Of a stretch of DNA of 64,000 nt, positions 43,402 to 55,410 are shown in pieces. The stretch covers positions 868,001-932,000 of the forward strand of contig JADLSH010000256.1 in assembly GCA_016169945.1 (NCBI GenBank), read 5' to 3'. The notes under the pieces were generated by a model. That model saw only the letters and a program-made list of their open reading frames with translations. It was not told the origin of the DNA and made no database searches. Numbering within the stretch: position 1 is the stretch's first letter; each line of letters starts with the position of its first letter. The position numbers and the translations under genes were made by a program. The stretch is from Trachythela sp. YZ-2020. Its lineage: Eukaryota > Cnidaria > Anthozoa > Malacalcyonacea > Clavulariidae.

Positions 43402-44195
43402 GTCGATTTCAAATGACAAAATAAGTAAAATACCCCTATTATGCGTTACAACCATTTTCAAAATGACGCGTCTAGGTTGAAAATAATATAAGTCTACATG
43501 TAGGTTTTATGAAAAACCGAACATCTTGATATTTCAAAGACTAGCATTATATTGTGTATTTGGTTATGAATGTGCTGGCTTTGTAGCTTTAAAGTATTTG
43601 GAATGATTATCCAGATCTGTTAGTGATAATTACTGAAAACTTAGCAATGCAAATAAACATCATGATCGCAACAGTCTAGCGCGAGATGGTTTGGCACACA
43701 GTTAAAATTATTATGCCTTTTTCGAACTATCAAACTCGTTCACAAAATAGATTTCTGCTCTGATGCTTTGTTCTTCCTTTTAGTTACTTTATGTACTGTA
43801 GCTTAAATTGAAGTTCAATACTCTCCTTAAAGTGCTGAATATGGCCATCAAAATGTCGTTTGTTTACAACTTTACATTCGCTATGCTTATCGTTTGTTTG
43901 ACAGAAAACTGACTTGTCAACTCAAATTATTCACTCTGCCGGTCGCGTAATTTTGAAAACGGGTGTAAGTTGCCAAATTCTAGCTAATAGTGCATCCACT
44001 TGATTAGAAATGAATAAATTTAAAAACTACTTGAAAATACAGTTGAGCAATACTGGGAGACAAGAATGAAAATGTTTCAACTTACAACGTGATGAAAGGC
44101 AAGTCTAAGGTGTTTGCCTAATTCACTCAAAGTATATCATTATCAGTCAACATATTTGCAGGAAATATATATTCACGTGGAATTAAGCCCCCAAT
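43402..44195. other. No gene recognised
   Basis: Nothing seen apart from GGCAAGTCTAAGG at 44099-44111, which matches the right terminus of the 10.6-kb element. Confidence 0.4.
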
Positions 44196-44539
44196 TACAC
44201 GATACCGGATTGCATTGGAGCAAAGCGACTTTTATACCGGATTGGCCTGTTGTTTATATTACGCCACTGTAGTCCAGTGCGTGTCGCAGAGAAAAATCAC
44301 TTCGTTTTGGAGGTGATATGAAAAGTAATCTGGTATTCGCCAAAGCAGTGTAAACATGGCAATCTGGTATAAGTCAGTACAAAATCCTTATTTTGGTCAA
44401 AAAATATATACTTATTTTCATGGAATCGGTAAATAGGAGTAGCTTGATACGGTGCCGAGCGGCATAGTGTAAGCACACTTGTTTGTTGTTATCTGGTATG
44501 AAATTTCATCCGATATGGAAACTAATCCGACATAGTGTA
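44196..44539. repeat. Possible MITE with imperfect inverted ends
   Basis: TACACGATACCGGATT at 44196 and the inverse of TACACTATGTCGGATT ending at 44539 are related inverted ends. Between them CCGGAT-like words recur. No coding capacity, and no clear target duplication. Confidence 0.4.
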
Positions 44540-45001
44540 GCTTCTGCCTAAGATGACTTCTGCATGATTTTTCGCTTTATGTTTCAATTAGAATTTTTAG
44601 GACTTGTAATTTGTTGTAGTCAACAGTATTTTGTAGTTTTTAGACGCGTCTCTATAAGAGGATATATCTGTCCGTTGGTCGATCAGTCTGTCTGTCCCCA
44701 CTTTATCCTAATATAAGAGGGAAAATTTGGGGTAATGCTTGTGGGGCCAAAATTATGTAAGTGAGCATGCCAAGTTATGTGAGCACGCTTCATTAGTGTT
44801 TATTTAAGTACTTGTTCCTGTAATATCGTAATGAATTATGTAATTAGTATACCTCTGTCATAACCGGCAGTTGCTTTTGAATTTTCACTTAGTAAAATAC
44901 TATTAATGCAATCTTCTGTATGTTTATTTCGGATTAAACACCAACTAGCGCTGCAACTAACGCCTTGCGGATGTAATACTCCGACTTAAAAATTATATGT
45001 A
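44540..45001. other. No gene recognised
   Basis: No supported feature. Confidence 0.4.
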
Positions 45002-45367
45002 GTGATTATAGGCAACAAACTAATAGCAAAACCAAAAGATCCTCTTCTTATCAATCAGAATATTTTCGCTGTATATTTTATACCATGCGGTGACTGTGAC
45101 AAAGAGTATCTGAGTCAGTCTAAGCGCCAGTTTGACACACGTTTAATAGAACAGCAAAAAGCTCTTTTAACTTCAACCGAAGGGAAATCAGCTTGGTCAG
45201 AACATATGAGTGAAACCAAGCATGCGATTGCACGCCTGTCAAAAATGCATACGAAATTTCCAATATGCGATACATATTGCCAAGCGGTTGTTCCTGTGAA
45301 ATTGTCCAATAGCTGTCGGTTACATGAAGCATTCAGGCATATTCTTTCAAAATGGCAGATAAAATAA
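45002..45367 (+). pseudogene. Penelope-like GIY-YIG endonuclease relic
   Basis: An open plus frame resembling the C-terminal nuclease of a second Penelope family. It has GNKLIAKPKDP, then the FIPCGDCDKEYLSQSKRQFD core, where CxxC precedes a degenerate YIG (YLS), then RLIEQQKA and WSEHMSETKHAI. The catalytic glycine of YIG is lost. RT is not present upstream. Confidence 0.6.
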
Positions 45368-46639
45368 TGAAACAAAGTAATTTCACTGAACAAAATTTAC
45401 AAGGAGCGATGTAATTGACGAAATTTTGAATAAAAGTTGGCAAGATTGTGATGATAATGGGCAGAGAGATAAAACTGAAGACTTTTTAGCTGTGTTGGTG
45501 GAGAAATCGTAGCTGGAACTCGACCTTTTGTGATAATTGTGATTGAATTTTGACCACTCTATATAAATATAAAGGCACGAGTCAGCACAGCCCTTTAACT
45601 TTGGGAAATCTAATATGAGTAATATCGTATTATGGTATGTATGTGGGTAAACTTTGTTTACAAATCTGTTGCTGTCAGTATGAAAGGGTAGAGAAGGAAT
45701 ATGGAAAGCCATTGCATGCTGAAATAAGTGAAATTCTGGTTTTATGTGATAAAACTTTTCAAAATATAAACATATACATAAGCATGCATTCTGGCAGGCA
45801 AATTTAAGTTGATTTGTAAACAAAATTTATCTACGTATATGCCATCAGGATGTCACAATAACTGATGTCTAACGGCCTGTTTTTGTCTATCCAATTTGCT
45901 GGGTTAGCTGATTTAGCTTATCGAAGCACCCAACTGTGCATGTCAGAGAGTAAGCCATGTTTTACAGTAAGTCATTTTATAGACACTACAAAGAGTTGGA
46001 TATTTTAAAGTATTTATTTAGTACCAGTGTTCCCTATAAATTAACATACCTTGTGTTTTAACATTGAGTGTTTAACCACCACTGACGTTAGACAGAATAA
46101 AATACTAAAGTAGGGTACATGTGGGCGCATTGCCAGGTAATGGGTTAACATGACTGGCAAAGTTGCAAAGAAGTTGAGTCAAGCAACAAATGAGAGCTTG
46201 ACTGGTTTCGCTTGCAGGGTTTTCATTTGTGTTTGCCAGAAGAACTGCGGAGAAAATTTAGCTATTTTGTAATGTTGGTCCAAATGTAATATATTGCAAT
46301 GCCTGATCCCTATACATTCAGACAGAATTTGTGGAAATTAAATTGTTGGGTTCATATATATTGTGTTACATTATCTGGTCTAGTAAGTACTGCCAATATG
46401 TATAATTATGTTGAAGCAGAAACAAGTGTATGTTAATCTATGAACATTCCTTATTATAGTTTAGTAATGAATAAAATATGTTCAAAATTTTAGTATTTTG
46501 GAAAACGTTCGCCATTCGAGCGACCCCTTTGATAGAAGACTCCTTCACAAGCAAATCGAACTGTAACCATAATAACCTTGAGTATCAGAATTACACTTGA
46601 AAATCCCACTTTCTCCCCCACTATAATTTCCCTCATTCC
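45368..46639. other. No gene recognised
   Basis: The minus open frame at 45383-45823 has no domain and I treat it as chance. Confidence 0.4.
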
Positions 46640-47222
46640 ATTCCCGATGATTCGCCTTACTATGAGGTCAGTGAGAATAATGATAATAACTTCGCGACTG
46701 GTGGCCGCCTCCCTTGCCCAAGAATACGTAGGCTCCTAGATAGAACTCGCTTTATTTCTTCGCGAAGATAGGTTGGCAGTCCAGCCCATACAGGTTACGC
46801 CTACTCGAAGATAGGTCCTATTTTGGTTACATAAGTAGTGATACCAACATTTTGCGGTAAATGCGATTTTCTGCATTCTCTAAGATCATACAAGCGTTTA
46901 TTTGCCTTTCGCGTAATCTCTTCGCCGTTTTTGTTCCATTTTAAGTTGTTTTGACACCAGACGCCGAGTAACTTAATCTCGTTCACCCTTTCAACAAGCT
47001 CATTACCAATATAGAGACGACGTGGTTCAGGTATGGCGTCTGCGAAAGAGATCAACATGTCCTTGTCTTTTATAGCATTTAGTACCATTTTATTCAAAGC
47101 TGGCCAATCATTGACAGCATTTAGAGATTGTTGTAGATTACCAGCGTAGATTATTGAGCCGTAGTCATACTCCCGCGATATTTGATAAACTTTAAATCCG
47201 ACTTGCTTTCCTTTACCCAATG
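46640..47222 (-). pseudogene. LINE RT thumb and C-terminal fragment
   Basis: The minus strand reads MVLNAIKDKDMLISF, then VNEIKLLGVWCQNNLKWNKN and KANKRLYDLRECRKS, the region after the RT catalytic box. Past a stop near 46803 it continues as VWAGLPTYLREEIKRV. The catalytic domain is missing and both ends are truncated. Confidence 0.75.
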
Positions 47223-47552
47223 TAAAGAGGCGAGCGGAATTAGTACCCTCGCCGCGGGCTTCTACCGACCCGCAACGCTCGTGGTTTGGAGATTACGTTA
47301 GCGTAGTCAAGCTGATGGATTTCAGTTGCATGTCTGGTTGCAATGCTTTTTGAAGTAATTATACGCTTATGTTACCTGTATGCTCCAGTCTTCCAGGTCA
47401 CTGCTAGCGTTCCCATCCCCCCTTTACTACTCTTTATTGCGCAATTATGCATCTACCTCTAACAGTGGCCGCCATACCATCAATACATCAAAGGATTACG
47501 GGCAAAACAGGTGCAAATAAAGTACTTATTGGGCTTTTTCCGGAGCTATTAA
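47223..47552. other. No gene recognised
   Basis: A GC-richer patch near 47226-47285 and nothing else. Confidence 0.4.
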
Positions 47553-48997
47553 AGGAGAAGTGTCAGCGTCTGCGCATCTCTTCTGCGCATACACAGACTG
47601 GAAAAAATAAGGCTGTACTTTTTCAAGTTTACAGTTTCAGTATGGCGGCCATTTCTGAGTGCGTGCAAGTATATGTCAAGAGTGGTGGTAATTCCGGAGA
47701 AAATAGAAATAAAGAGCTCAAGAAACTCCACCACATATGCCCATACCTATCCCTGACTATGTTTTGAGACATAAACGAAGGGCAAAAGGTAGGGCAAAAT
47801 GAAGGATTAAATATATATATATCTGCGAAGCGATACCGATACGTATGCCAAATATCATATTGTGCAGTAATTTTGTAAGACTGGGAACTAGTTAAAATGT
47901 TGAAAATCAGATCATTCAGATTATGGTAGTGAATATTTTGTGAATTATAATCGAAACAAAACAAATCCTTGGAACCATATAAATATAATTAAAACATATA
48001 ATGTCTAGAGAAGTAAAATTGTCTGGTATTAATTAGTAAAATAACAAAGTAGGGTGCATAACAGGTACATGAGCAAAGGCGATATTGGAAGAGGGTCACA
48101 TTCCTGACAGTCATAACCACTTTCGCCAACTTAACATCCTATTGTCAGGTCCTCGGATTATATACCCTGCTAACCATATCATCATCTGGTTTTGTTATAG
48201 CCAAATGTTAAATTTAGGATGGAACATAAGAACCAAATATGTGGGTATTCATATTAAGACAGGCCCGAGTTAGCTCACTTTGCCTAGTAAGTAATCAAGA
48301 CAGTCCACCAGGACTTAGCATTTAGTTACTAATTCATAGCCAATATATAAAAATTACCATGAAAATTTTTCTAACGTTGAACTGTATTTCTTGTTGGCTT
48401 TCATGTAAACTTGAAGAGACAAAGAATGTTGTTGGTTTGCTCAATCCATGGTTTATATATGTCCAATTGTTTTAATTTTGTGCTTGTTTTTGATTATAAC
48501 ATAGTAACTGCCGTTCACATAGCCTAATCGGCCTTCACGTTTGTCACTTGTTTGAGGCTCTATAAAGTTCTTCACTGTTATTGCTACAAATAACTGAGAT
48601 TGCTAAAAATATGCTGTATATTTCTAATTGGTTTTAGCTTATTTGTAAATTATATTGCTATACCTTTTACGATATTTCCAAACAAAGAAAATGGGAGGCG
48701 ACATTGGTATCGCTTTGCAGATATTTATATATTTAATCCTTCATTATGCCCTCCATTTATGCCCCAAATATAGGCATGGATAGGTATGAGCATTTGTGCT
48801 GGCTTTTCAAGCCTTTTTCAGAGTTTCTTCAGCTCTTTTATTTTGATATTCTGCCGGAATTATCGCCACTCTTGACATATATTTGCAGTCACTCAGAAAT
48901 GGCTGCCATCTTGAATTTGAAAACTTGAAAAAGTACAGCCTTATTTTTTGAAGTATGTGTATGCGCAGAAGAGATGCGCAGACGGTGACACTGCTCC
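47553..48997. mobile_element. Long inverted-repeat (foldback) element, about 1.45 kb
   Basis: Arms of about 300 bases (47553-47850 and 48700-48997) are inverted copies with scattered differences. Both include the words GTCTGCGCATCTCTTCTGCG, AATAAGGCTGTACTTTTT and GAAGGATTAAATATAT. The interior, about 850 bases, has no recognised frame, and the open frames over the arms are by-products. Confidence 0.8.
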
Positions 48998-50827
48998 AAA
49001 AATAATAATTACTCCCTGCAGCGCGCCTTCAGTACGGTTCTGGAAAGGATTACCGTGTTGTGTACAATATTTTATACAATTTATAGTGTGGAAATCTACG
49101 GATATTATTAGAGAGTAAAGAGGTTGTTAATCTATTAAAAAATGTTTATATTGCTATCTGTAGCTAGGAACGATTATCTACTGCAATATAAAGAAATGTA
49201 CTTTTTTTCTATGCCGTGCAAATTCTTAACTAAAACGGGCGCACAAACAAGGATTTGGATTTTTAAACTATATAAACTGATCTTGTTCCAACTCTGCTGT
49301 GAAATATTGTATATATATATATATATATATACTGTAAAATATGTAAAATACCTGATAGAATTTTGACTGCTTAAATATGAGAGCCTAAATATATGACTGA
49401 CAATTTGTTTCTTCATACAGAAGAACACTAGTCACAAGATATTTCAACACGACAACAGAATATCGATTCTCACTTTATAAAATCTTAAATTATGACCGTA
49501 TTGTGGTTTTATATCTGATAAAAATCCTTCTCATTTACACAAACTTTAGCTTCGATTTTCTCGGCTTAGACAACGTTATTTTTCAAAATTACTACGCCAA
49601 CGAACTTACCAAATGGTGATCGTTTTTTAAGCTATTCTAAACACTCACAATACGTGTTTTATCAGATATAATACACTAGGCTTGGCCTCGCATTTTATGT
49701 CTGATAAAACACTCCTGCCAGTGTTTTAAATAGTACTAGTAGTATCATGCCGTAAGCTGCATATTTATAACAGAAATACATTCCATCATTGTACCTGATG
49801 ATACGAAAAATTCGATTTTCAAACGCGAACTTTGAAATCCCTGAAGTTTTTGCTGTGTTCTCTGTTTCCGTGGAGACAAAAATAATTAAAATAAAATGGC
49901 GGTCAACAATTTACATTTAACAATTGAGAATAAAGCCTATTTATCAGTGAAATTTACAACTTAAAGCAAAACGTTTTAAGAAAAAGATGTCTAGATTAAG
50001 ATAAAATTTGATCGACTAAGCTAAAAAGTGTTTACTGTAGATGAAAATGGTAAAAAAGCTATGTGAAAAACATGCGTGACCAATAAAATGTACTTCATGT
50101 GATTCAAACAGACTTGGGAGACGTAATTTTTTCAATTGTCTACTTACTTTCTACATGAAGATGACTTAATTTATAGCTCTTTATTTTAGACCTAACTGGA
50201 ATGGGTTTCCTCTAAGCCGTTAAAGTACAAAAATAGAGTAAGAAAATAGAAAATATACTGACTTCGAAAACAATTTTCTTTTGCTCCTTAATTGTTGATT
50301 TGAGACACCCATTCCAGTTGGACTCAATAACTTCAATATGAACGCTTACTAATTCAGACAGTCTCAATCCATCACACTGCTTCCAGACCCATCTCCCGAT
50401 GGCTTAAAGATGAGCTGTGCAATATTACGATTTGCAAGGTCACGTGATAGTTGCTATGGCAGCCAATGTGTCATAATTGTTAACATTAAGCTGATCTAAC
50501 AACTAGCCAAATTTGGGTGAACACTGGCAAATGAGGTTCGTGTGATTCATATTTTTGTATATTTCTTCCAAAATAAGCTGGAGCCATGACTTAAGTGCAC
50601 TGAGTTCACGGATATAGGACTGTTGCTGTGACAATCTTGCACGCAATGCCGCCCGAATAAAATCACAATGGAGATTGTATTCTATTTTTTCTTACCATAG
50701 TGGAGTAGACATTTTCATCTGACAAAATGGCAAATTTTTGAACGTCTACCATGGCTGGGTAAATCGCTATTGTGTTTCTGTCTGCCATGTATTGGTAGTT
50801 TGATCAGGCATTTGTGCTTGTTTGATA
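48998..50827. other. No gene recognised; includes a TA microsatellite
   Basis: A (TA)n run lies at 49310-49331. No domain-bearing frame. Confidence 0.45.
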
Positions 50828-53516
50828 TTTAAAGTGCTTATGAACGCAAAATGGGTTTTTATTGATTCGGATAAGGCGTGAAAAGTTAGTTAGTAAGTTC
50901 TAGATTAGTTTTTGGCTTAGACTTTTAGTTTCGGAGATATAAAGGCTCAAACAGGCAAATTTTGCGATTTTCTGAAAAAAAGTAGCGCGACCAAAATATC
51001 ACCAAGGGGCCTGGATCCCAGGAACCCAACTTTGATAAACAACTAAGAAATATATGGCGAAGATATCGATATCTTGTGTTTTTTTGCATATTTTGTCTAA
51101 ACGATGTTTCGTTTGTGCGTGATCTTACACAGAAAGTACCAACAGTAATATATCTAGCTATCTGACACCTTTTTTGGATGATAAATCACCTATTGCGGCT
51201 TTAAACCGATAGAAAAGAGGGCACCAAAACTCATCGATCTGAGACATTTGGTGACAAATACAGGCCATAGTTATCGACCTATAAACAAAGACAAATGTAC
51301 CCAGTTGTCCCAACATAGGACAGGAATCAACATACAGGTAAGCTGTGATTTTAACAAATGCAATGATGTCTATTCGCGCGTATGAACTTTGAATATTTAA
51401 CGTTGAATCATGTCACCTAAATGTGCATATTATTTGCTTAGTATACAATGTCATTGAAGCCAGTATGGATGAAAGGTTCTGCGCCGGACATATCCGGTGT
51501 ACAACGGTGTTTGTTGACGCACAAATCGATCGAAGTGCTTCTACCTCTGAGAGATTACATACTGCTGTTATAGAATAATATATCATATATGTTTCAATGT
51601 GGAAATTATCACAACTTTAATGCCTTTATGGTATTTAACAAATATAAATTAATAGGCAATTCTACTTTTAGATTTCAACCTACTTTATAACATGTGGACT
51701 TTCAGTGTCTTGTATTATCCTACATGTGGTCAATGTCAAATGTTTTATATGACAGTGAGATACTGATGATATATGTTTAATTGATACATGTATTTGGTAC
51801 AAAGTTGATCACCAAGTGCTGCACTGTCCCACTAGTGGAACCACCTTAACCTGAGTATCAGGCATTTCTACGGTTAGGCCCTGGTCCCTAAGCCACCTAT
51901 GTTGAAGAACCTTAGGGAGGCTAACAGAAAATTCCCTAAATAGAGAGATACACTTCAACATTGTATAGCCCATTAAACTATTTGTTTGTGATTTCATCTA
52001 AATTATCAGTGAAGTAAACGGGAACCATCAGTGAAAGATGAATTAACATTTTTAATTAAATATTTATTAAACATCTTTATCAATATATGTTGCAGTGTGA
52101 CTCTATTGTCTCTTGGGGGCAAGTTCACTTTTAATAGTTCAGCCCCTTGATCGATTGGATCGGCTTAACCCATTAATTGGCAAATTTTACTCATCAGTGG
52201 TAGAGTACTGTTCTTTTTGGGTAATGGGTTACCTAGAAAAGAGCCAGACTCCCACTATGGAAGAACTTTACCCATCTGGAAGGAGAGATTCCACTTCTAA
52301 AATGTGCAAGGACATCTGGTACGGGAGGGGGTCAACATCCATTTTCCTCCATGGGGAGGAAGTCAGTTTACCTGCACAGAGAAGATCCTTTCCGAGTTAC
52401 TTAAATCAGCTATGTGGGCATGCCAAGAAAGTTGGATGTGTGTACACTAGGAGTAAAGCAAACATCACTCTCACACCAGACATCTAATGTGAAAGTTGAA
52501 GCATGCTTGCTCTGCCCACACAAGCAAAGCTACTGTAATAGAAAGTATGAAGTTTTACAGATCACATACTGGCCTTATGGCTTATTTATTAAATGAGATA
52601 TATTTCCCCACTAAAACATTCTCAAAAGATGAATATTATTCTAAGCCTATTTATGTGGCAATTAATGTTTAGTGTTGTCACAATAATTCCATATATCTAT
52701 ATATCCAGTTTATGATATCTGTGTATTGATCATCTTTCATTTACATGGACAAAGATGACAATCTGTCAACCAATCTTCCTATGAAAGGTTCTGTGAGAAT
52801 ATACATGGGGGCCAATTTCATTAGATTGTGGGTTGGCCAGTTGCAGTTATTATTCTTGAAAATGTCCAAATTTTGGGCAAATTTGAATGTAAAATTTGTA
52901 GGGAAACAAGCTTCCTTGCTAAAGTGAGAACCAACTTTAAAGCAGGTGTAGAAATGAAATGCAACCGATTCCCATGTCCATGAAGGCATGAAGACTATAA
53001 AATGCAGTAAAAGGTTTAAGTTCCATTCCAACAAACTTTTAACCCTTGGATTCGTTCATTTATTTCTTCTTTCGAAAGAATTTTATAAGCAAGAGGCATC
53101 TATGTCCCAGAATTTATAGACATAAGTTACTGTCATCAAGTGTCATGGTCGTCTCCACGATCGACTTTGAAATCGCATTTAAATCCATTCCTTCGTCTAT
53201 ATTCCACGATTGACGATGCAAACCACTAGAAGGGTTACTTTACACACTCAAAAATGTGTTTGAGTTCAAAAATGTGTTTTTTCCTCAAGAAATAGCCGAC
53301 TTTTCAAGATGATTGATCCAAATGTAATTGTTTTTATAGTAAAATTAAATACACACGTTCCTGGGACCCTGTCCCCCGGAAGACGCTACTTTTTTTCCAA
53401 AATAGCGACTTTGAGCCTAAGTCTAAGCCAAAAACTAATCTAGAACTTATTAACTAACTTTTTATGTTCTATCCGAATCAATAAAAACCCATTTTGTGTT
53501 CATAAGCACTTTAAAG
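50828..53516. mobile_element. 2.7-kb element with about 180-bp inverted termini
   Basis: The left arm begins TTTAAAGTGCTTATGAACGC at 50828 and the right arm ends with its near-inverse at 53516. The arms share TGGGTTTTTATTGATTCGGA, TTCTAGATTAGTTTTTGGCT and AAAAAAAGTAGCG. The interior has one modest plus frame (52113-52487) and otherwise no clear gene. No target duplication is obvious. Superfamily unknown. Confidence 0.72.
52113..52487 (+). CDS. Uncharacterised 124-residue ORF inside the 2.7-kb element
   Basis: An open frame starting ATG GGG, containing GYLEKSQTPTMEELYPSGRR, MCKDIWYGRGSTS and GCVYTRSKANITLTPDI. The composition (two short Cys-containing patches, RGSTS, charged stretches) looks more like protein than the neighbouring frames do, but I recognise no family. 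It is the only candidate gene within the inverted termini; it could be a captured host exon or part of a lost transposase. Confidence 0.35.
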   Translation: MGASSLLIVQPLDRLDRLNPLIGKFYSSVVEYCSFWVMGYLEKSQTPTMEELYPSGRRDSTSKMCKDIWYGRGSTSIFLHGEEVSLPAQRRSFPSYLNQLCGHAKKVGCVYTRSKANITLTPDI

Positions 53517-54232
53517 TGGCGTCAAAACAGAGTTTCCTTCTGACCACAGTTAATAAAGATGAAATGGTTAATTTGTTCTATATTTTTGTTTGCATTTGTG
53601 CACGGCCACGGTTAGTGAATATATTGTATTTTTATGACTCGACCAATAGAAATATTTGAGCTTAATCTCCAAACCGTTTTTCAGAAATATGAATAAATGT
53701 AAGACAAAAGATATGTCACAGTCAGGTAGGCCTACCGTTCAACATAAATATCATTCAATTGGTAGCTGTTTAGTAGTTTGACAAGTTTCCTAACCATGTT
53801 ATCTTTATTGATTATGTTCTGACCTATGAGTATGGCTTACAAAATCTATAGTATGTTGATATTTTATATGGAATACTCGAACGGAAGTTTATATACATTT
53901 TTAGAACAAGCCAGGAACAGTTGCGAAAAATAAAACTTAGTTCCTCTAGACTAGTTCCATCTACTAACACCTTCTACTATTAATCCTATCAAACGAGATG
54001 CCGAGAAAAATCTTGATATTTTTTATGTTAATTTCACTCAATACGACATGCGAACAGACTTTGTGGACGCAATACGATTGAATATTGATCTAGAGCTGGA
54101 CATCTTCTACTATGAGAGAAAGCAATTTTTAGTAGGGATTAACAACATGCGGGACCTTGCCTAGAAAGGTCAGCCATTTCATCCAGAGCTCGTATAAACA
54201 CCCTTAACAGTGTCGCAAGGTACTCGGTTTAA
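53517..54232. other. No gene recognised
   Basis: No supported feature. Confidence 0.4.
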
Positions 54233-54794
54233 GGTGGCTCCCTACAATTTATTGAAATGTGGAAAATTTACGATTTAGATCAAACTATTAAAATAATTAC
54301 AAAAGAAAAATTGTATTGCTTATGTTGAGCAACATTCTAAGAGCTGAAAATTGTTTACAAATATGACGTTATAGTAACAATGACGCTTCAATATGGCCGA
54401 TATTTTATCTTTTGTCGCACTTTACTCTAAAAAACGCCTGGTTAGCCCAATTTTTTTTTTCATGAAACGTTTTCCTGTAGAAAAATAGATTATCTGAACA
54501 ATAAAAATAATTTTTTATAAATTTGTTGACACAAAATGTTTAGATGATCTATTGTACTAGACGAAAATGCTTTATAAAATAAAAAATAGGGGTAACCAAG
54601 CTAAAATATCGGCCATATTGAAACGTCATTGTTACCATAGCGACGATAATGACGTCATATTGGTGAACAATTTCCGACTCTTAGAATGTTTCTCAACATA
54701 TGTGGTACAATTTTTGTTTGCTAACAAGTAATAGTCCTTCAAAAAAAAATGTAATCATAAATTTACCACATTTCAAAAATTGTAGGGAGCCGCC
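54233..54794. mobile_element. 562-bp MITE flanked by TTAA (Kolobok- or piggyBac-type target)
   Basis: The left end GGTGGCTCCCTACAATTT and the right end AAATTGTAGGGAGCCGCC are near-perfect inverted repeats. Similarity extends inward over about 180 bases on each arm, including ATATGGCCGATATTTTA. TTAA lies on both sides (54229-54232, 54795-54798), the target of Kolobok and piggyBac transposases. No coding region. Confidence 0.85.
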
Positions 54795-55410
54795 TTAAGG
54801 CATAAATTTAAGGAATTACTTTTTCAAATTTTTCTCCCAACGTATATAGCATAAATGCTCTATCAAGTTCTCCTCTGTTATCTATTTTAGGCATATTTGA
54901 TGGTGAATGGGCCGCTTTTGGAGAGGTGGCTTCGTAGAGAGAGGGGGGTTTAATACATTTGTTTTTGTCAAGACGGAGTACGATTATTAAAAATGGGGTT
55001 GAATTAAGAGATGCCGTAATAAATAATTTATAAACGTATAATGTTAACGTATTCCCTGTAAATATATGTTTGCACGTCAGAGGATCATATAAACAGAATT
55101 GAGTAGACTGAAACTGTGTAGACTGCAAATATGATTAATATCGATAGTAATAGCTACGTTTTGATATGTGATGTCGAACGATGGTGATGAATAACGTAAT
55201 CGATTGTAAACTTTGATGAAATTTTATTAAAAATAGTAGATGAAATTACAATTATACAACTTAATATTAACAATGTTAGTGTACATTTACGCAAAATGTT
55301 CCTTTCTCATCTCTAATAATGTTCCTTTCTCACCAGTAATAATGTTTGAATACAGAATACATACTATTGTAAACTATTTAAAACTATATTATTAAAATAT
55401 GATAAAAATT
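54795..55410. other. No gene recognised; possible 3' UTR of the next element
   Basis: AT-rich DNA downstream, on the minus strand, of the CXXC/RT/endonuclease element. Its 3' end is not marked by a tail I can identify. Confidence 0.35.

Noticed and set aside
49310..49331. TA dinucleotide run
   Set aside because: A simple microsatellite with no adjacent structure of interest.
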